A stretch of DNA of 64,000 nucleotides, taken from the NCBI GenBank assembly GCA_036785705.1, contig JAWUZG010000007.1:558001-622000 (forward strand), given 5' to 3'. A program made the position numbers and the translations under genes. Each line of letters starts with the position of its first letter. Positions within the stretch are counted from its first letter, which is position 1. The notes below the pieces were generated by a model. The model was not told the DNA's origin and searched no databases. It worked only from the letters and a program-made list of their open reading frames with translations. Shown one piece after another: positions 47,101-59,710 of this stretch. The stretch comes from Acanthornis magna (lineage: Eukaryota > Chordata > Aves > Passeriformes > Acanthizidae).

Positions 47101-50100
47101 ATGGCATGGTCTCACTGCTTTGAGGAAGAAGTGACATCCTAGGGTCTTCACGTGCCAGAAATTTCAGAAAGGCTGCCATGTTAAACAGCCACAAATGAAG
47201 CCTCTGAAACCCCTCTGTTTTCCTCCTGCATTTGTGTTTGCTTTTGACAGCCACAGCATCGTGTGGCAACGAGTTCAGTGATTTCATGAAGTAGGGCTTG
47301 GAAAGCACCTGCCTTTGTCTGGCTGAGCTGCCAGCCTGGTAATTTCCGAGTGTGCTGCCTAGTTCTTGGGTGGAGAGAAAAAGCAATGCTTTTGGCACTT
47401 GCCTTTCAGGGAGCTGAAGGAGAAGGGACTCTTCAGCATCAAACAGCTGTCTGAGTCCCATTCAGAAGTCCTTCTCAGTCGACTTCGAGAAGTTTGCTTG
47501 GCAGTTACTGACGAGGTAAGAACATTGTGCTGAGTTGTCCCCCGTACTTCATACACGGTGTGTGGAGTAGATATGTGCTTGTTCATCTCCATGTGTGCTC
47601 AGGGACTGCCTTCATTTCTGTTTCCAGACCTTGTATTTCTAATGCCTGTCAGTGATCTATAGGATCTGTGTGTACATGTAGCTGTATTTCCTGGTAGGTC
47701 GGGCATCCGACACACTCGTCTTTGAGCGAGGGGCCATTCTAAGGCAATGTGCAAATGCAGAAACAGAGACACTAATGACGTTATTTGCCACAGTCCAAAT
47801 GTCTGCCTTTGTGTGCATGTGCACTTGTGCTTCTACTGTACTTTTATGGTGCTCTGGCCACAGCGAGAAGTGTTGTTGTTTCCTGGGACTTTTCCCTAAG
47901 GGCAACTGGTTTCCTTTCAAGGTGATTCTTATGTTTCCCCTCATGATTTCCTCAGGTGACCAACCTGCGCTCCAAGGTGTCTCAGCAGGCAATCATGACT
48001 CTGGGAGAGCTCTTTGTGGCTTTGAAGAAGGACATGGACTCGGAGGTGGATGAAGTTGCTCGGGTCCTTCTTCAGATGGTGTGGAACTCGCCAGAGTTCA
48101 TTCAAAAAATAGCGACTGAGACCTTGGGCATCATGGTGGAGAACGTGACTCCAACACGAGCAATGACTGCTCTCATGGACAGTGGAGTCCAGTAGGTTCT
48201 GCTTCTTCTCTTAGTGATATTCTTCACCTTCTATTGTGTGCATGGGGGAAGGGAGGAGAGAGAGAGTGGGAATGGTGGGAGGGAAGGGTCCTGTATGCTG
48301 CATCTTCTGTCAACTCAGTGGCTTGATTGTCCAATCAAGCTCACTTCTTTCCTCTTGTCACCTACTTCTGCCCTCCTGCAGCCTATTAGCTGAGAGAAGC
48401 ATAGACCTGTGGTATGTGCTGGGTTGGAAGGGGCCCATCTGGAGCATCAAGTCCAGCTCCTGGCCTTGCACAGAACAGCCCAAGAGTCACACCAAGTGCC
48501 TGAGAGCATTGTCCAAATGCTTCCTGAGCACTGTCAGGCTTGGTGCTGTGGCCACTGCTCTGGGGAGCCTGTTCCAGTGCCCAACCACCCTCTGGGTGAA
48601 AAAGGTTTTCCAGATATCCTGATAACTTAAACCTCCTCTGACACAGCTGCCTGCTGCTTTCTAGAGTCCTCCCAGTCTGCAAGAGATGCCTAGATGTGGT
48701 GAATGGTGGGGAAGTGAAAGTGCCTGCAAAGGCTAAGGATAGAGCCTTGTGGTTTTGTGGGAAGAGGGACAATTGCAATTGCAGCTGTGAGCGCTTTCTG
48801 ATATTTCACAGCACTAACCACAGAGGCCCTGAAAAAAACATGCATCATCATTCTGCCATGAACTTGAGAAATAGGGAGGGAACTTGCTGCAGCATGGAGC
48901 ACATGGGGAGCCACGTGCTGCGTGTGGCACAGCCTGCACAGCAGGTGCAGCTGCTGCCAAGAGGAGTCTTGTATGACTGTGCTGGCCTTAGAGCTCTACT
49001 TTCTCTTCCAACTGATATTTCATGTTAGCCTTCACAGGCTGACAGCCATGGGACAGCTGAACCAAATGCTGCCTTAAGTGTTGGTGCTGGGCCTGATAGT
49101 TCCCAAGAGACACTCTCTAGAGCAGGACAGCCTGGCTAAAGTGACTGCCACCCTTTCCTCAGCTTTGGAAAAGAGTGAAACATTCAAATGTCTCTCTTGC
49201 CAAGCCTCACAGAAAAAACAGGCCTCATTGCTGGATATTCTGCCATGTCATGCTCCACAGTGTTTTATCCCCGCATTTGCTTTATTCCAAGGGTCTGCAG
49301 ATTTGGGGATAAATGGTTGGAAATAGCCTCCATGTTGCTGCAGCTCTGTGTCATGGGTGCCCTCTGATGGGTCAGCATGAGTCGTTTTTAATTTCTAAAT
49401 AATTCATTTTTAATCGATTTCTTTAATCCTTCTCAGAGTAAGTTTTGGGAAAGAAATTGAGCATCAGATGGTGCAGGAAGACTGAATTCCTCCCTCTTCC
49501 TTGCAGGCACTCCTTCTGTCCAATGCTAACTTTGTGTTTATCTCAGGACAGAAGCGTCTGCAGGTGTCCCAAGTTCAGGGAGACGCAGGCTTCCTTTGGG
49601 CAGCAATGACAGGGAGCATGCTGTGGCCATGGCCTGTGCTGCTGTCCCTCCTTGTCCCTGTGGCCCAGTGTTGGCTCTCTTCTTCCCAGGAGCCGCTATG
49701 TCCAGGTGCGGAAGTGTGCGGCCCAACTCCTGCTGCCCGTGCTGGAGAAAATTGGAGTGGCCAAGCTCGCAGGCACAGCCAGGGCTGAAAGGCTGGCGCA
49801 CGTGGCAGGGACTCTTGCTCAGGACTGTCACAAGGACACAAGGTACTGATCTTCATTTCACCTCGTAAAATAGGAAAACTCTTTGATGCCTGGCTATAAA
49901 GGGTAAAAGCACAGAAGAATGGAAGTTAAAGTAAGCGTTAAGTTCCCTCACTGTGTGGATAAGATTGACAGAGTCTCGGAATACACGGAGCTGGAAGGGA
50001 CCCATCAGGATCATGAAGTCCAGCTCCTGGCCATGTGCAGGACACCCCAAGTGTCACTCCATGTGCCCAAGAGCATTGTCCAAATGCTTCTTGAGCTCTG

Positions 50101-53100
50101 TCAGGCTTGGTGCTGTGACCACTGCCCTGGCTTGCCGGGGGAAATGACTGTACTGGGTAACCTGAGGTTGTCCAGCAAGAAGGACCATTGCCACCTTCCT
50201 GTGACTTGAATGATTCTTTAGTGAGATCAAAAGAGCTCCAATTAGGCAGTCAAACAGTTCTGCTTGGTTGTATGTGCATAACACCAAGCCAAAGTGTTGG
50301 CCACTGTTCATCACTGAAGGATCCCAAACATCGATTTCTCCTAAAGTTAAGGCTTTCCTAGAAATATTCCAGGGGTCTTTAGCCAACGTAGTCAGTCTTT
50401 CTAAACCTCGCCTGCAGATTTCTATCATGCTGTTCTTGGTGGCTGAACGACCTGTAAATTTCTTCTTGAAGAAAGTTGTGGTTTCCTAGTGGCAAAATCA
50501 AGCCAAAGCCCCAAAATGCCCTGACTTGGATGACTAAATTCCCATGAAGAGATGCCAAGAAGACAGGAGTAACTAGCTGCCCCTGTGCATACATCTAGTA
50601 TGGCATAATCAACAGCAAGCGTGAGGTGTTTTGTCATGGCTTTCCTGCCGGTTAAAGAAAGGCAAATTATTGTGCAATGGCAGCAAGACACTGCTGATAA
50701 ACTCTGAAAACAAAGCAGATGCACTCTGCTTGTTCCCTGGGAGGCTTCGATGCCCCAGAAGCACACTCACGGTTTCAGTGTGAAATGGAGTTTTCCTGTT
50801 GCCCCATGTTCTCCTCTTGTCTTTTGTGTTCAGCTGACAGCACTGTGCAGTGACAGGGGGAGGTAAATGTCTCTCTTTGCTGAGTAGCTAATGCCTTCTC
50901 ATGCCACTATTGCACCTGCTGAGCTTAAGGCATCAGCTTCTTTGCTTGACACTCTTCTTCACTTTTATGTCTCTCTCTCTCTTTCTTTCAATCTTTCAAT
51001 CTTTCTTTCTTTCTTTCTTTCTTTTCCTGGGATAGGCATTATGGACAGGAGATGGTGAAAATGTTGCTGAGTCATCCAAAATTCAAGAAGCTTTTGGAGC
51101 AATCTGTTTCCCCACATGACCTGGAAGATATTCTGAGAAGAATTAAGAAGCAAGTAAGTGCTTGGCAGCAGCCAAAATGTCTCCTTTGTGCAACTATTGC
51201 CACTGCTAATATGAGATGAAACATAGCTAATCAGTCTTTATCTCATTCCTCTTCTGCTGAATCATTTTGCTCCTGGGAATGAACTGTTGATCCTCAGCCT
51301 GTTCATCTGCAGACAACAAAGGATTTAATATTATTAGGAAAAAAGTGGGGGGGTGGAATCTTTTAAATATAGGCCACTAAGGGGAAAGGGACAGTGAAAA
51401 AAATGGGTTTACATTTAGGCATAACTTCCCCCCTCACCCCAGTATCACTACTCTGCCCCCAGTAAAGCAATTAAGTGGAGAACAGTGCTTCTGCAGATGA
51501 CAGTGTCTTTGCAAAAGACCCAGGAAGTAACAGTGCCAAGAAAATTTCCAAATCTACAGAAGATGTCCAAGGCAATCCTAATTACTCCAAGGATTGTCTG
51601 TCTTCTGGGAATACTGCCCTGCTCTCTTGCCCTGTGGAGCTGGAAGGAGCTTGGTGAATTCAGCAGCATCCAGTGGAAAATCATCTGTTTGTTTTGGGGC
51701 TTTTGTATTCCTTTTCATCTACATCGTAGAGAGGAATGTGCCTTTGTGCAGGAGCAAGGAGAATGAGTGTTGAACCAAATCAACTTCCAACACAATGGGC
51801 CATTCTCCCAAGAGTCCAAAGTTTTCTGCTGCTTCCTTGAAGCAGGCTTGTTCCCTACCAGTTTGCATTATTCCCTCTATTTGCACTGAAGACTAATGAA
51901 TGTGGGATTTCATAGTGCTGCTCAGTATGGTAGCACCCATAACCTGCCTTGGCTTGTGGAAAACCAAGAGTTGACATCACTGAATCTCTGGCCTGTTTCC
52001 TTCTGTAAGTTAGGAAATGTTTCTCTAAGCCTTGGTAGCAGTGATCGTAGTTCTAACTTGTGTTTTCAACGGGTAATTTTCCATTTTACCTTCTAAAGAT
52101 TCATGGGGTTTCTTTGTGTCTGTGTAGGGGATGGAAAAGCAGAAAGGTGAACGGCCATCTGTGAAGACGCCTGTGAAGAAGAGGAACGATGGCTCGATGA
52201 AGCCCCAGGCCACGTTGCCTTCTCATGAACGGTACTGAGCAATTTTGTTAGCTGTGTCAAAGCCTAGGACTAGCTTTGCAAGTGTCTTCCTTAGGAAAAT
52301 CTTGCTGGTGGAGATGACCTGTGCCAGAGATTGTTTCCTTTCCCTACAAATGCTGTATGATAAAAAATGTCGACTTCTGCATTATGCTGGAAACAACTTG
52401 TCAGGAGGGCTTTCCACAAAAAGGAGGCAACAAAAAGACACCCATTGGTTGCAGCTCAGAAGATGCCGTGCAGTGGCAAGGCCAGTGTTGTGGAGGCTAT
52501 GAGAGGGTCCTGTCTCTGCTGCCTGACTTGGGACAAATGCATTCAATCAGGTTTTGTTTGCATCTGAGTGGAGTCTTTTTCAGATGGGTGTTTTGATGAG
52601 AAGTCGCAGTGTAGAAGCAAGAAGCCATTGCCCAAAATAGCACTTGCCATGCATGTGCTTTGGGCTGGCTGAATCATGGTTTTCTGCCCCTCCAACAGTA
52701 CCTGGTTTGAGTAGTAAGTAGCAACTCAATTGCTGAGCAGCTTTGGTCAACAGGTGTCTCAAGGTGAACTTTTTGTCTTGATATTCCTGTCCTTCCTACT
52801 GTTTGGTTGATGGACAGCATGGTTGGTGTATTTGCCCCTGTGCTGCAATCAGCCTTTAAGAGAGCAATTTGCTCCTTGCTGTCTCTTCATGCCAGTGGCA
52901 GAGCTTCTTGTGCCTGTTCTCCTGTGATACCAGAGGGGATTCATTGAGCTCTGTCATGCTCAGTGGTGGCAGGAAAGTGACCACATGCCTCAGTAGCATA
53001 GTTAGGATCATCCCATGCTCATGGAAGAGACATGTTGGTCCAAGGGAATAGTTCCCAGTGCGTTTGTGAAGCTGTGGATCTAGTCTCTAGGGAAGCAATA

Positions 53101-56100
53101 ACGTGAGCAGTGTGCTGGGATGTCTGGCTTCTGTTTTCATCTCTGCTGCTGATTTTCTGGATCCTTCACATATGCCCCTATTCATCTGTTCAGATGCATC
53201 TGAGCTACTTTTGCAGATGCTCATGCCTGGTGTAGAGACTTCTGCAGACTTAGGAGTTTCCTTATTAGAAGACACACACTTCTTATCAATGCCTCCCATA
53301 TGATGAGGCATTTAAACTTGGAAGTAGTGTCTCTCTTTCTGCACGAAGCAGTGTGACATGTGTACCTGGGAAGCCATCTGAAGAGAAATGACATGCAGCT
53401 CATCCTTGCTTCTCCTGTGGATGCACTGGTGACAATGTGACTTGCAGATTGTCTGTAGTAATGATTGTCATGAGGTCCATGTTGTTTTTCAGGTCAGGAT
53501 TTTCTAGTTTGAAATGACATCATTAGGAATGCTCTTCAAGATGTTTTGCTCCCAGTGAACTGAAGGTATTATCACCAACAGGCAGTACTTTGCTTTTATC
53601 TTCCAGGGCAAAGTCTATTTCAGATGGACGCCACCTACACCGTCCCAAAGTCCAGGTCACATTACCTCCAGCTGTGGAAGAAACAGAGCCGCTCCAGATG
53701 CTTTCCAATCTCCTGCAAGCCAAGGCATTTCAGACACGGATGGAAGGACTGGCACTGCTCCTTCATCTGTGCCAAACCAAGCCCCGGCTCATCTCCGCTA
53801 ACATTGTCCAAGTATGTGGGGTATCTTCATTGCTCCTTTTCTTTGGCTCCTTTCCCAAGCCTGCAGCAGTAGAGTTACTTCAGTGTGTCTTGGCTCTGCG
53901 TCCTGGAGGTTTGGGGCAGGCTGGTCCCTCTTCCCCAGAAAAATTGAATTCAGTTCCAGGCTTCAGGACAAGTTCTTTCCGTCCAGATGTATTTGTCTGG
54001 CTGGTGCCTATTGATGCTGTTCACACGATGATGACAGAATTTTCTGTTGCTGTAACTTCGCTGTCTCCTACTTCCAGTTGTGTTAAGTGAAGGGAATTCA
54101 GACACTGAAATGGTGGCAATTCTTCTCTAGGCAAAATATGGCTTTGGATGGGGAAGAGAGGTATCAGGCTGGGTTGGTTTAAAGCAAAATTTTGGAAAAG
54201 GATACTTCCATAACCTCCATCTGGTCTTGCACAGGCAGAACTCTGGCTAATCATTTCCATCCACATCCCTATTCCTCTTGCTCAAGCCTGTGCTCACCCT
54301 TCTTGGAGGGCCTTTTTGCTCTTTGGGAAAGGAGGAAAATGGCTAAGGACACAGATCTCTTCCTTCTCCTCCCAGAAGCTGCTTTTCCCCTTTTCCAGAA
54401 AGTGCTGCCTAACAATGTGGCTGTCAAGGGACTGAACCTGCTCTAATGAGTGCTGTCCAGCACATGAAATTTCACAAGTCTACCTGTTCATTAGATCAAT
54501 GGTCTGCATTCTGGCAGAGTTGATCAGAGCCCTGCACTTGTCCAGACACAGGCTCCGAGACACACCAAACACAACTTGGATCTCCTCCGGCCATAGTTTA
54601 GCAAAATCATACTTACCCTCAGTACCTGAGGCAACTGTGTCGAAAAATGGGCATTGAAAATATTTGGTTCCATACTTTTATACCAAAGATACTGGTTTGC
54701 ATCAAGAAATGGGATGAATGTAGTGACTTCTAGGTGGAGAGAAGCACCTTAGGAACTATTCTGTCCCCACCCAAACCTCTCAAAAAGACATGAAAATCTT
54801 TCAACCGGCATGAGGTTGTGCAACCATTCCAGTGAGTAGGCTACAGGAAGACAGAGAAATTGTGCAAGCAAGTGCTGATGTGACAGCAAGAGTGCTCATT
54901 TCTACATGCCTTCTTCAAACAAGGATATTTTAATCCAGCTTTCATGTTGTTTGTTTTCTTCACAGATTTTTGATGATTTTGTCCTGAGGCTTGGCGACAG
55001 TCATAAGAGAGTAAAACAACAGGCGCTGGATGTGCTGGCTGACATGATAGGCATCCTAAAGGATGGCTTAAACCCTGTGATCATCCGTTTAGTGGAAGGA
55101 ATAACCAGCAACCTCAACTCAACAGACTCCGGGGTTTATGCTGCAGCAGTGAAAGCACTGGAAGAATCCATTGCTCACTTAGGTAAGGCTGACCCCTGAC
55201 ATGGACTCTCCTCAACCGTGTCTCTGCCTCTCAGAGTCAAGAGAGCAAAGAGTGCCTCGATAGCTGTTGTTGCCTGTGGAAACCTCCAGCTGACATCCAC
55301 CAGAAGGTGTGGAGGTGCAGTCCTTAGGCACCAGTCCCCCAACAGGCTGGAATGTGCATCAGCCTTTCCCAAAAGTCCCAGGAGCCCTTGGCTCTGTGCT
55401 GCTTGTGTGCTTTGGCAGAGAAGGAGCTGAAGAGTAAGTCGTGGACTGCAGCTTTGCTAGAATTCCAAGACAAAGGGCTTTTTGGAGCTTGCTTAGGCCC
55501 CCTTGGTCTTTGCCAATGAATAGCTTTGCCGTTGGCATGAAGGAACACTGGCCCATCAGAGCTTCTGCAGAGCAGCCTCCTGAAGGCTCTACATTACAGG
55601 CATTAGCTGTCTGTTTTCCACCTTTCTTCTTTGCCTTCTTTTTTCAAAGGGGAACTTCTGATTCCCCAAGTTCATTTTTTTTTGAACAAACAAGTATAAA
55701 TCCAGCTGTCAATGATGGCTTGTTCCACATGCTGTTTTGCATGGGGCAAGATGGCTCTAGCAAATGCCTGTGTAGCCAAGGGCTGCTGTAAATTCCTTTG
55801 CCACCCAGATTGATGTCAGCTCTGCAAATGCCCCACTGGGTGAATATGCCTGAAAAATGGAGTGTTGAAGAGGCAGGTCTTAAAGGGGAGTTTACACTTT
55901 CTCAACCTCCGTTGCTCTGTGAACTCCTTGAATTGCCTGACTCGGTGCCTTGCTGTGTCCCAAGGATGGGGTTCTTGCTGTTTGTGAACTGGGGAGAAGG
56001 CTGTGAGACCTTGACTGCTCTTGGCCCGTAGCCATTTCTTGTGGAGCATGGGCAAAGGCTTGGGAAAAGCTGCAGAATCCTGCTAGCAGAGGATGTGGCA

Positions 56101-59100
56101 AACAGATGGCTTCAGGGATTTGTGTGGAGCATTGTGCCATTCCCCTCTCTCCACCTCTGAGATCACCAACAATTTTCCCTGGGGAGAGATGTCAGAACAG
56201 GAGCAAAGCACCTCTGCCTCTCATCACAATGACTTTACGCAGAGATACGCTCAAGCAAGTGAAGTGGGATATCTTTTTTGAATTCTGCCCATTTTTATGG
56301 CTGTTTGCAAGAATTCAGTCAAGCAACCAAGTCACAAATATTGCAGAAGTGAACATCTAGAGCTTTAATAGGGGAAGGAAGTCTCTACTGGACAAAGGCA
56401 TGAACAAAACCTTCCCAAGTACTTTAAAACTGTCCACCTTTACAAGTCAACATCCAGTGGCAAATGGCAAGAAACCTCGTGAACTCCAAAGGATTGAGCA
56501 ACGCTCCTAGCTTGGAGTGACACAAGCAGGCAAATCCTCTTGCTCCACTGCTGCCCTGAGCTTCATAGCTGAAGTCAGCCATTGCTCCAAGACTCTGTGT
56601 GCACATGCCTCAGCTCTTGCATGAGTAACTTGGAGTCTTGTCCATAGATCCCAACAGGTAACCCGACGATTTCAAAGAGCTTATCCTTAAAGTGGGAAGG
56701 CATGTGTGAATTTTGGAGCCTTCTCCCCCTTTTCCATAGGGGAGGAGGAGATCACTTCTGCAAAGCTGTGGGATGCAAAACCTTTTCCCTGCTTCCATGG
56801 GATTGAAATCCTGAGGTCCCTGATGTTCAATGTTTAACATGGCTCCTGGTACAGCAGAGCACTTTGGATTTACAGATGTGAAAGGAGAGCTTTTCTTTTG
56901 GAACTTAAAATCCTGCCAAGTAGGCTGGAAGGAAAGAAGGAAAGGATTCAAAAACCGGCAGAAATTTCCTTTCTTTTCCAAAACGCAGTTGCCTCTGCCC
57001 TTCCCCTCCCCACTGTCCTTTCTTTTATGAGCTCAGAAGAGTGAGCACAAAGGTGTGTTTCTCTTGTAGATAAAGTATCACTGCTGAAAGAGTTCAGCAA
57101 CCGCTGGAGTCAGCTGAGTGGCCAAGGTCTGCTGGATGTCACGGAGCGTCTCTCAGGTATGGCTTCCCCTTCTAAGCCAAGAGGTCTTGTGAGGGATTAT
57201 TTAGAGGGAATGCCTGTGACCAGACAGTAGAGTAGCTCCTCCAAATCAGGAGGTGTTGAGCTCGTCCCTCCTGCCCAATACTCATGGAAGGTGTACTAGG
57301 CAGGTTTTCCCTGGCTGCTGCAGAGGTGTGCAGCATCTGGGATGGGGGCAGTGCTGGGCCTCGGGGCTGAGCTCTCCCTGGGGCATCTCAGAAGCTGCCT
57401 CTAGGAAAGGGAGGGGCTAAAAGCTCAGGGATCCCTGTGATCTTTGAGGGGAAATGGGGGCAAATGCTGTTTGAGGGGATCAGTTTCTTTTGTCCTCACA
57501 GAAGGCTTGCTTTGCTCTTGGAAAGTTTTGAGGCTGAACCGTGCAGTGCCTGAGGGTCACAGTGTAGGTCAAAACCCAACAGAGATGTTAGAGGCACGGA
57601 TTTTGTGCAAGGCAGCTTTTGGGGACAGAGGGGCACAAGCAGAGTGCTGAGGCTCCCAGCCTGTGCTGTAGAAGTGGCATTGGACTGAGCATTTCAGCAT
57701 GTGCCAACAGTCTCTTGCTATGTCAGCGCTGTCCAAAATGCTCCAAATGCAGCTGCTAATGGATTCCTCCTAGGAGCTTGCTATGTCAGCAATAGGCAAG
57801 GAATGGAAAAATGAAAATCTCCATGTAGAGTAGCAAAGACTCTTTCTAGCCTTACCTTATTTATAGCCTTGCTCTAATTAGGGCTCAATCCACTGCAAAT
57901 TATGCCAGCATCTTTAAATGCAAGGTTGAATACACTTTGTGTCTTCATTATGAGTCTCAAAAGGGCAAGTTCAGTGATTGGCAAAGTCAAAGGCCTTTTA
58001 AAGAGCATTTGAATAAAGTAGACCTCGAGGAAGAAAGAATTCAGTTTTGCAGGTAGTTTAACCTCTTAGTCAAAGAAAGTATTTCAGCATAAATTAGGAC
58101 TACTTTATAAAGAGCAGATGTTCTCTCAGAGATTTAGTGGAAGCAGACAGCCCTTTCTCTTCGCAAGTTCCATAGTGACGGATGTTTAGAATTGCATTTA
58201 AATTGAAAGTAACTCCCATTTAAAAATGGGAATCATAACCATTTTCCTGCTTAGCAGAATTGGTTTTAGATACTTTCAGGAGTTGTTTAAATGTTGATGA
58301 CTGCTGGTGGATCAACAGCATAGAGAAAATGAAGGCTCTTCCACCAGAGAATAATAAATGGCTACTGCATGACATTTTGCCAGTAGAGAAAAGAAGAATG
58401 GTCTCCAGACCATTTCAGGTTTTGATTTCTCAGGCAAATCTGCCATGCAAGGAGCGTATTGGTAGTAAATTTTTGTCTGTGTTTGATAGAGTTCAGTTCA
58501 GAAAATGAGCAGAGAGCTGGCTTCAGAGGGAATGTGAGAGAATGCTTGCGTTTTGGTTCAATTTCAGTGCCCTGTGCAGCATTTTTCTCTCCCTCTCTAT
58601 TGCCCTATTGCATGCGGATTGTAAGAGAAATCACCATTAACATTGTGAGGGGAAATGCCATGAACATTTGGAGAGGCTGAAATGCCATGGCAATGGGGTC
58701 TGGGTGATTATGTAAGACATGCAGAGGTTTGAAAGAGGTGTTTGTTAGAAGCCACAAAAGCATTCTGCCAAAGACACCAGCTGGTGACTGGTGTTTCTAA
58801 TCAAACTGGCAAGCAGCAGTTGTCTCAGGTGGGCTGGAGTTTAGAAGTGTGGTCTAATCGTGCCCTTTGCTGTGTGCCACTGAGCAAAGGGCAGAGCCAG
58901 ATTAGACTGTTGGCATTTCTCATCAAAGGTCACCAAAATGGAATCATCCCTTTTAGTAGAGATCTCTCAATTGTTTCTCTGCGGTGCATTTCAACATCTT
59001 GAGTGCAGGTTTGGATAACTTCGAAATGGCAATAAAGGGCAATTTGACCTTCTGGTCGTTGTTCATGCAGAAAGAGATTGTGAAATGATTTAGTAAATGT

Positions 59101-59562
59101 ACAAAGTCTTCCAGAGGTAGAAGGCTTTGTTTGGAGAAATTAGTCCTGAGGGGTTGGTGGTTCTTTTGCGGAGATGATCAGCTGCTTTGCCTGTTTCTGG
59201 ATCACAGGGCTGTCTGTGCTACTTTGCTGATCTTAGCTAGAGAGGCTCCCAAGAAGCCCAGCTAGAAGGAGGTGCTTGTTTGCATGAACCTTGGTGGTTA
59301 AGGATCTTGTGTCTCTCTCCTGGCAGTGCTTGTGGAATGGGTTTATGCCAGGAGCCCCGAAGTGGTCAAGCGCTACGCCCTGCCCGTGCTGTGGTCCTTC
59401 CTGGGGACCAAGGCGTTGCCTGTCCGAAGCGCCAGTGTCCGCGCCGTGGTCAGCAAGCTTGCCTTGGCCCTGCACAAGGTGATGGGCTCCCAGCTGGAGA
59501 AGCATGCTGCCAGCCAGCCTCCACACGTGGGGAAAAACCTCGCCAAGATTTTGGGCTGGTGA
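35106..59562 (+). CDS. TOGARAM2: TOGARAM2-like protein, 18 coding exons, 986 aa
   Basis: Exons by splice sites and phase: 35106-35393, 36142-36406, 36867-37066, 38590-38750, 39989-40035, 41023-41111, 42063-42213, 43299-43460, 45556-45691, 47410-47515, 47956-48191, 49690-49842, 51036-51153, 52128-52231, 53607-53811, 54966-55182, 57070-57156, 59327-59562. All introns are GT-AG, every junction keeps frame, and the sum is 2961 bp. Residues 1-454 are low-complexity, with a Lys/Glu coiled segment in exon 7 (Q-K-S-L-E-R-K-R-K-E-L-L-E-R). Exons 10-13 form one TOG-type HEAT-like array (about 500-705) and exons 15-18 a second (about 740-986), joined by a basic linker. TOGARAM proteins bind tubulin and regulate axonemal microtubules in cilia; length and C-terminal TOG pair fit TOGARAM2. 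ATG context (GGCCATGG) is good. Exon 1 and the exon 2 acceptor are the least certain parts. Confidence 0.8.
42893..43150 (+). mobile_element. CR1 LINE 3' end
   Basis: The 3' untranslated part of a CR1 element in sense orientation. It includes the GGATGAAAGGCTAGAACAG-like region and ends in two ATTCTGTG repeats at about 43131-43146, the CR1 hallmark. It lies in intron 7 of the TOGARAM2-like gene. Confidence 0.8.
43819..44070 (+). CDS. possible small Cys-rich secreted peptide in intron 8 (weak)
   Basis: An ATG in an optimal Kozak context (GCCACCATGA) opens 83 codons. The first ~20 residues are hydrophobic and signal-peptide-like (L-T-L-L-A-L-C-L). A cysteine-dense body follows, with CCC, CxxxC and C-x-C patterns, ending at a TGA. 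I do not recognise a family. It lies on the sense strand inside intron 8 of the TOGARAM2-like gene, with no visible promoter or poly(A) signal of its own. It is absent from the tandem copy because that region is deleted there. It may be a chance frame in GC-rich intron. Confidence 0.2.
   Translation: MSNCPLTLLALCLCCCPALQPAFPLCQQGCLCMAVSQSVQPCCCSHKCPVASGCSHPMACNAKREQAVPPVSPHANRAAVCSR
44347..44362 (+). promoter_or_regulatory. overlapping CRE motifs in intron 8
   Basis: GACGTCAC is followed directly by the perfect palindrome TGACGTCA (44355-44362), with a further TGACATCC at 44381. Candidate CREB/CREM/ATF sites. No nearby start of transcription is evident. Confidence 0.35.
48405..48660 (-). mobile_element. 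CR1 LINE 3' fragment
   Basis: On the plus strand it reads as the familiar reverse complement of CR1 (GGTTGGAAGGGGCCC ... CTGTCAGGCTTGGTGCTGTG ... GTTCCAGTGCCCAACCACCC), so the element is on the minus strand. It lies in intron 11. Its end near 48636 coincides with the breakpoint of the deletion in the tandem copy. Confidence 0.8.
49970..50140 (-). mobile_element. CR1 LINE fragment
   Basis: A shorter piece of the same CR1 region (GAGCTGGAAGGGACCC ... GTCAGGCTTGGTGCTGTG) in intron 12. It is also present in the tandem copy, so it predates the duplication. Confidence 0.75.
50975..51026. repeat. (TCTC)n/(TTTC)n microsatellite at a splice acceptor
   Basis: CTCTCTCTCTCTTTC followed by CAATCTTT repeats and a TTTC array ends 10 bp before the exon 13 acceptor AG (51034-51035), so it makes up that intron's polypyrimidine tract. 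Confidence 0.85.
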
Positions 59563-59710
59563 AGGCAGGATGTCTTCCCAAGAGCAAATGAATTACCGAC
59601 TTGGACACCCACCACCGGATGTGACATTTTACCTGTTCAAAAAATGACAAAATACTAAGGATGGATATGCATCTGCCCCTGCTCTCTCCACCCCGGTTCC
59701 TAGTCATGGC

